A stretch of 35,744 bases of DNA from Oscillospiraceae bacterium (GTDB lineage: Bacteria; Bacillota; Clostridia; Oscillospirales; Ruminococcaceae). A program made the position numbers and the translations under genes. The notes beneath the pieces are model-generated. The model was given only the letters and a program-made list of their open reading frames with translations, was not told where the DNA came from and searched no databases. Positions within the stretch are counted from its first letter, which is position 1. Each line of letters begins with the position of its first letter. Positions 32,731-35,744 of the stretch are shown piece by piece. The stretch lies in the NCBI GenBank assembly GCA_016297165.1, contig JAEDHF010000003.1:1-35744 (forward strand), read 5' to 3'.

Positions 32731-33954
32731 TTAAAGGCTTTCTATAGCCTGTCTGAAATCTTCTGTCAAGTCCTCGCAGTCCTCGATTCCTACGCTTATT
32801 CTTATGGTGTCCTCATATACTCCTGCGCTTATCCGCCGCTTTTCGTCGCTGTGAGCGTAAATGGTGCTTGCAGGATGTATAACAAGGGTTCTTACGTCGC
32901 CTATATTGGTAGCGTTTGTAGCAAGCTTTAGAGCGTTAATGAGCCTGAATGCCCGTTCCTTACTGCCTGCCCTTATGGTAAGAATTGCGCCGCCCTTACC
33001 GCCTAAAAGCTCATTACAAAGCTTATTGTAGGGATTATCGGGCAGTGCCGGATAATTTACGGTAATGCCCTTTCGCTCAAAGAATTCTGCAAGCCGTAAA
33101 GCATTTTCACAGCTTCGCTCCATTCTAAGCCCCAGGGTTTCCATTCCCACCTCGTTAAGAAAAGCATTCATAGGAGCGAGACAGCCGCCCATATTCCGCC
33201 ATATACCGTTTCGTAGAGATGCGAGATAGGCGAACTGCCCTAACTTTTCATATTTCTTAAGCTTTCGGAATTTATCGAAATCCCATCTGAAATTGCCGCT
33301 GTCAACGATAATGCCGCTTATGGCGTTTCCGCCGCCGTTTATGTATTTCGAAGCGGAGTGAACGATTATATCCGCTCCGTAATCGCCGGGATTTATAAGA
33401 CAGGGCGTTGCGGTGGTGCTGTCGATTATGAGGGGTATGCCCTTTTGGTGTACTGCCGCTGAAACTGCCCTTAAATCCACTATTTTAAGGTTAGGATTTC
33501 CGATAAGCTCGGAAAAACAGGCTCTTGTCCTCTCGTTTATAAGGGGGAGTATCTCTTCGGGAGTAAAATCCTCCACGAAACGGGTCTTTATCCCGAAGGC
33601 TTCGAGGTCGCCGAACAAGTCTAACGTGCCGCCGAAAAGCCCCGAGGAAGCGATAACCTCGTCCCCCGATTCAAGAATTCCGAGAAGCGACATCGTAACC
33701 GCCGCCATTCCCGAGGAACAGGCTACAGCGCCGATTCCCTTTTCAAGGGCACTTATCCTGTTTTCAAAGGCGGCTACCGTAGGATTACTTATTCTCGAAT
33801 AAGCGAAGCCGGGAGCCTTATTATTGAACACCCGTTCAAGCTGTTCGGCGGAGTCCTGTGAAAAGGCGCTTACCTGATATATGGGGGTAAGGGTTGCGCC
33901 GGTTTTCGGGTCGCCCCCGTTGTTTTTATGTAAAAGAGCGGTATTGAATTTCAA
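32731..33954 (-). CDS. metY: O-acetylhomoserine sulfhydrylase-type PLP enzyme (MetY), TTG start
   Basis: Cys/Met-metabolism PLP enzyme of 407 residues. In this pathway it would join the carrier thiocarboxylate to O-acetylhomoserine. The PLP lysine is Lys203 in HSASKYINGGGN; YSRISNPT and SSGMAA complete the site. The frame is open from ATG 34002, but a perfect promoter (33991-34019) overlaps that codon, so the transcript starts downstream. The TTG at 33954 gives the family N-terminus (MKFNTALLH), with AGAGGAAAG upstream. It is the first gene of the operon. A cystathionine-type lyase is possible but less likely given the neighbours. Confidence 0.9.
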   Translation of the reverse strand: MKFNTALLHKNNGGDPKTGATLTPIYQVSAFSQDSAEQLERVFNNKAPGFAYSRISNPTVAAFENRISALEKGIGAVACSSGMAAVTMSLLGILESGDEVIASSGLFGGTLDLFGDLEAFGIKTRFVEDFTPEEILPLINERTRACFSELIGNPNLKIVDLRAVSAAVHQKGIPLIIDSTTATPCLINPGDYGADIIVHSASKYINGGGNAISGIIVDSGNFRWDFDKFRKLKKYEKLGQFAYLASLRNGIWRNMGGCLAPMNAFLNEVGMETLGLRMERSCENALRLAEFFERKGITVNYPALPDNPYNKLCNELLGGKGGAILTIRAGSKERAFRLINALKLATNATNIGDVRTLVIHPASTIYAHSDEKRRISAGVYEDTIRISVGIEDCEDLTEDFRQAIESL

Positions 33955-33990
33955 GCTTTTCCACTTCTTTCCTCTGTCGTCGTTTTCTGC

Positions 33991-34019
33991 ATTATAGCAC
34001 ATATATCCTACAATGTCAA
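33991..34019 (-). promoter_or_regulatory. Consensus promoter of the metY/hcy operon
   Basis: TTGACA (34014-34019) and TATAAT (33991-33996) on the minus strand are 17 bases apart. The -35 overlaps an AATAGGTTT motif (34018-34026) that recurs near the rrf2 promoter. Confidence 0.85.
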
Positions 34020-34139
34020 TAGGTTTAGTATAATTTTATGTTTTGTAAGAAATAATCCCGAATTTTAAGCCTCTTTTTATGTAAAAAGCAGTTGACTTAA
34101 CCGCCGATTTATGATAATATATACTATATAAATAGGTTT
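34018..34139. promoter_or_regulatory. Paired AATAGGTTT motifs, possible Rrf2 operators
   Basis: AATAGGTTT occurs at 34018-34026, touching the -35 of the metY promoter, and at 34131-34139, just after the -10 of the rrf2 promoter. One copy at each divergent promoter would suit an autoregulated CymR-like repressor. The stretch between holds both promoters and no gene. Two short AT-rich matches are modest evidence. Confidence 0.4.
34092..34120 (+). promoter_or_regulatory. Promoter of the rrf2-trxB unit
   Basis: TTGACT (34092-34097) and TAATAT (34115-34120) are 17 bases apart. Confidence 0.7.
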
Positions 34140-34180
34140 TATATGTTATTGTGATATTGAATTATTGAAAGGATGATAAA

Positions 34181-34633
34181 ATGCGTATTCTGACTAAGGT
34201 TGAATGTGGGCTTATTATAATGACGGATATAGCCGCAAATTCAGTAAACGGCGACGCTGTAACCCTGTATAATATAGCTTCAAGACAGAATATTTCAATT
34301 AAATATCTTGAACAGATTGTAGCCCTGCTGCGCCAGAATGCACTATTAAGAAGCATTAAGGGTCCCCACGGCGGCTATCTTCTCTCCCGTAACCCCGAAA
34401 AAATCTCAATTAAGGAAATTATCGACGCTATCGATATAACCGTTATCGGAAACGATATTTCCGAAATAGATAATAAAAACAGCGATATAAACGAGGTTAT
34501 GAATGAGCTTATCTGGGATAAAATAGAAGGGTATCTTATAAGCTTTACCTCCTCTCTTACTCTTAAGGAGCTTGTGGATTCATACAAGCAGTATGTTTCC
34601 GAAAACGAGCAGGAGCTTATGTACTATATTTAA
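34181..34633 (+). CDS. Rrf2-family transcriptional regulator (CymR-like)
   Basis: A 150-residue winged-helix regulator. The helix-turn-helix and wing are clear: LYNIASRQNISIKYLEQIVALLRQNALL (about 29-57) and GPHGGYLLSRNPEKISIKEIIDAID (61-85). Only one Cys (Cys9) is present, so it cannot hold the [2Fe-2S] or [4Fe-4S] cluster of IscR or NsrR. CymR, the cysteine-metabolism regulator of Bacillus, also lacks a cluster, and the divergent sulfur operon supports this role. The ribosome site is AAAGGATG upstream of ATG 34181. It is followed by trxB after 12 bases. Confidence 0.92.
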   Translation: MRILTKVECGLIIMTDIAANSVNGDAVTLYNIASRQNISIKYLEQIVALLRQNALLRSIKGPHGGYLLSRNPEKISIKEIIDAIDITVIGNDISEIDNKNSDINEVMNELIWDKIEGYLISFTSSLTLKELVDSYKQYVSENEQELMYYI

Positions 34634-34645
34634 GGAGAAATAAAT

Positions 34646-35548
34646 ATGCTTGACGCAGTAATAATCGGAAGCGGCCCCGCAGGACTTACCGCCGCAATTT
34701 ATGCAGAACGTGCACTTTTAAACTCGGTAGTAATCGAAAAGGACTACCTCGGAACAGGGCAGATTTCCGTTACCGAAAGGGTAGAAAACTACCCCGGTCT
34801 ATATGGCATAAGCGGTTTTGAGCTCGGCGAAAAATTCAGGGAGCAGGCTATAGCTCTCGGGACTGAAATAAAAGAGGGAGAAGTAACCTCGATAAATAAA
34901 TCGGGTAATATCTGGGCAGTAGCCCTCTCCGACGGCAGCGTTATCGAAACGAAAACCGTTATCTACTGCGCCGGCGCCTCACATCGCCGACTTGGCGTAA
35001 AGGGGGATGATAAGCAGAAGATTTCCTATTGCGCGGTATGCGACGGAGCCTTTTATAAGGGTAAAACCGTAGCGGTTATCGGCGGCGGTGATACTGCCCT
35101 TGGGGACGCTCTTTATCTTTCGAATATTGCCGAAACCGTTTATCTTATCCATAGGCGAAATGAATTCAGAGCCAACAAGTCCTTACAGGAAAAGGTAAAG
35201 GAAAAGGATAATATAAAGCTTATCCTTGAAGCGGTTTTAGACGAGGTTACGGGTAATGAAAAGGCTGACGGAATTATCTATACCCAAAAGGGCGAACAGA
35301 AAAAGCTCGGTCTTGACGGAATATTCTGCGCTATCGGAAGTACACCCAACACGAAGCTTTTAGAGGGCGTATGCGGCCTTGATGAAAGGGGCTATGTCAT
35401 AGCAGGCGAAGATACCGCCACCTCCGCCCCCGGACTTTTCGCCGCAGGCGACGTAAGGACAACACCCCTGCGGCAGGTTATAACAGCGGCGGCAGACGGC
35501 GCAAGAGCAATAGCCTTTGCAGAGGAATATATAAATACTCTATCATAA
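34646..35548 (+). CDS. trxB: Thioredoxin reductase-like flavoprotein
   Basis: A 300-residue NAD(P)H-dependent flavoprotein disulfide reductase, cytoplasmic. FAD is bound by GSGPAG (8-13) and the C-terminal GLFAAGDVR. The redox Cys pair is Cys129/Cys132 in SYCAVCDGAF, and the pyridine-nucleotide loop is GGGDTA (146-151). The HRRNEFRA stretch (about 169-176) fits NADPH binding. AAGGAG lies upstream of ATG 34646. It is in an operon with the Rrf2 regulator and divergent from the operon holding the SCIPC thioredoxin, which is its likely partner. A ferredoxin-linked variant is possible, but the NADPH motifs look intact. Confidence 0.93.
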   Translation: MLDAVIIGSGPAGLTAAIYAERALLNSVVIEKDYLGTGQISVTERVENYPGLYGISGFELGEKFREQAIALGTEIKEGEVTSINKSGNIWAVALSDGSVIETKTVIYCAGASHRRLGVKGDDKQKISYCAVCDGAFYKGKTVAVIGGGDTALGDALYLSNIAETVYLIHRRNEFRANKSLQEKVKEKDNIKLILEAVLDEVTGNEKADGIIYTQKGEQKKLGLDGIFCAIGSTPNTKLLEGVCGLDERGYVIAGEDTATSAPGLFAAGDVRTTPLRQVITAAADGARAIAFAEEYINTLS

Positions 35549-35553
35549 AGAAA

Positions 35554-35579
35554 ACAGCTCCCGATTTTTCGGGAGCTGT
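35554..35579 (+). terminator. Terminator after trxB
   Basis: ACAGCTCCCG (35554-35563) pairs perfectly with CGGGAGCTGT (35570-35579) around a 6-base loop. The following stretch is only moderately T-rich (CTATCTTATT). Confidence 0.8.
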
Positions 35580-35589
35580 CTATCTTATT

Positions 35590-35712
35590 GAATAATGAAT
35601 AGTGAATAATTGTGGTGTGCCCTACGGGCAAGGGTCTGAAAATGGCTTTATTATCACATTTTCAAAATAATCGGCGCAAGCCGATACCCCTATTATTCAT
35701 TCTTCTTTATTC
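35590..35712. repeat. MITE-like inverted-repeat element at the window end
   Basis: The AT-rich ends are a 23-base inverted repeat with five mismatches (35590-35612 against 35690-35712, GAATAA/TTATTC type). Between them lie three perfect hairpins: TGCCC/GGGCA (35618-35630), TGAAAATG/CATTTTCA (35637-35664) and ATCGGC/GCCGAT (35670-35685). No gene is present from 35549 to the window end. Confidence 0.5.
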
Positions 35713-35744
35713 GTTATTCATTTTTCATTTATTGTCGAAAAAAC

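Overview
The window looks like a chromosome segment from an anaerobic gut or rumen clostridium (Oscillospiraceae, Ruminococcus-like). The clues are Firmicutes-type dgt, dnaG and rpoD order, AGGAGG ribosome sites, consensus sigma-A promoters, a hybrid cluster protein, glycoside hydrolases GH26 and GH95, a ferredoxin-type small sulfite reductase and many short inverted-repeat elements. Placement below family level is inference.

Layout. 1-402: truncated PfkB sugar kinase start, a terminator and a 172-bp MITE-like element with a 4-bp direct repeat. 403-1971 (-): hybrid cluster protein. 1978-2313: a second inverted-repeat element and a terminator. 2314-7126 (-): consensus promoter, leuS, then a GH95 fucosidase. 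7148-15905 (-): dgt (apparent ATT start), an 800-base gene-free stretch, dnaG, rpoD (broken by an apparent 53-bp deletion), an FtsA/PilM-like protein and a GH26 lipoprotein. 15881-16117: a tract of consecutive perfect hairpins. 16131-20640 (-): one transcription unit with a DUF5662-like protein, a small membrane protein, ComM/YifB, a BTAD/SARP regulator with a decayed GGDEF-like tail, and a YigZ/IMPACT protein. 20749-24972 (-): rlmB behind a highly folded leader, then a 1068-residue coiled-coil protein with a degenerate P-type ATPase. 25011-25436 (-): a Nif11-type small protein. 25501-26589 (+): a TPM-like membrane protein. 26598-28259 (-): PTS enzyme I. 28354-29776 (-): a FecR-domain lipoprotein.

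The most coherent system is at 29809-35579, a divergent sulfur-assimilation locus. The leftward operon runs metY, small siroheme sulfite reductase, TusA-like protein, thioredoxin, ThiS-like carrier, ThiF/MoeB-like activator and JAMM metalloprotease, with almost every junction overlapping. The rightward operon is an Rrf2 (CymR-like) regulator and a thioredoxin reductase. The set matches the protein-thiocarboxylate route to homocysteine (HcyS, HcyF, HcyD, MetY, Sir) known from Wolinella succinogenes. The carrier ends in Gly-Gly-Gly-Gln, so the protease probably has to trim a terminal Gln before the carrier can be activated. The thioredoxin has an unusual Ser-Cys-Ile-Pro-Cys active site, and TusA, thioredoxin and thioredoxin reductase suggest a dedicated thiol relay.

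No tRNA, rRNA, CRISPR array, transposase or phage gene was recognised. All functional calls come from reading motifs by eye; no database search was possible.
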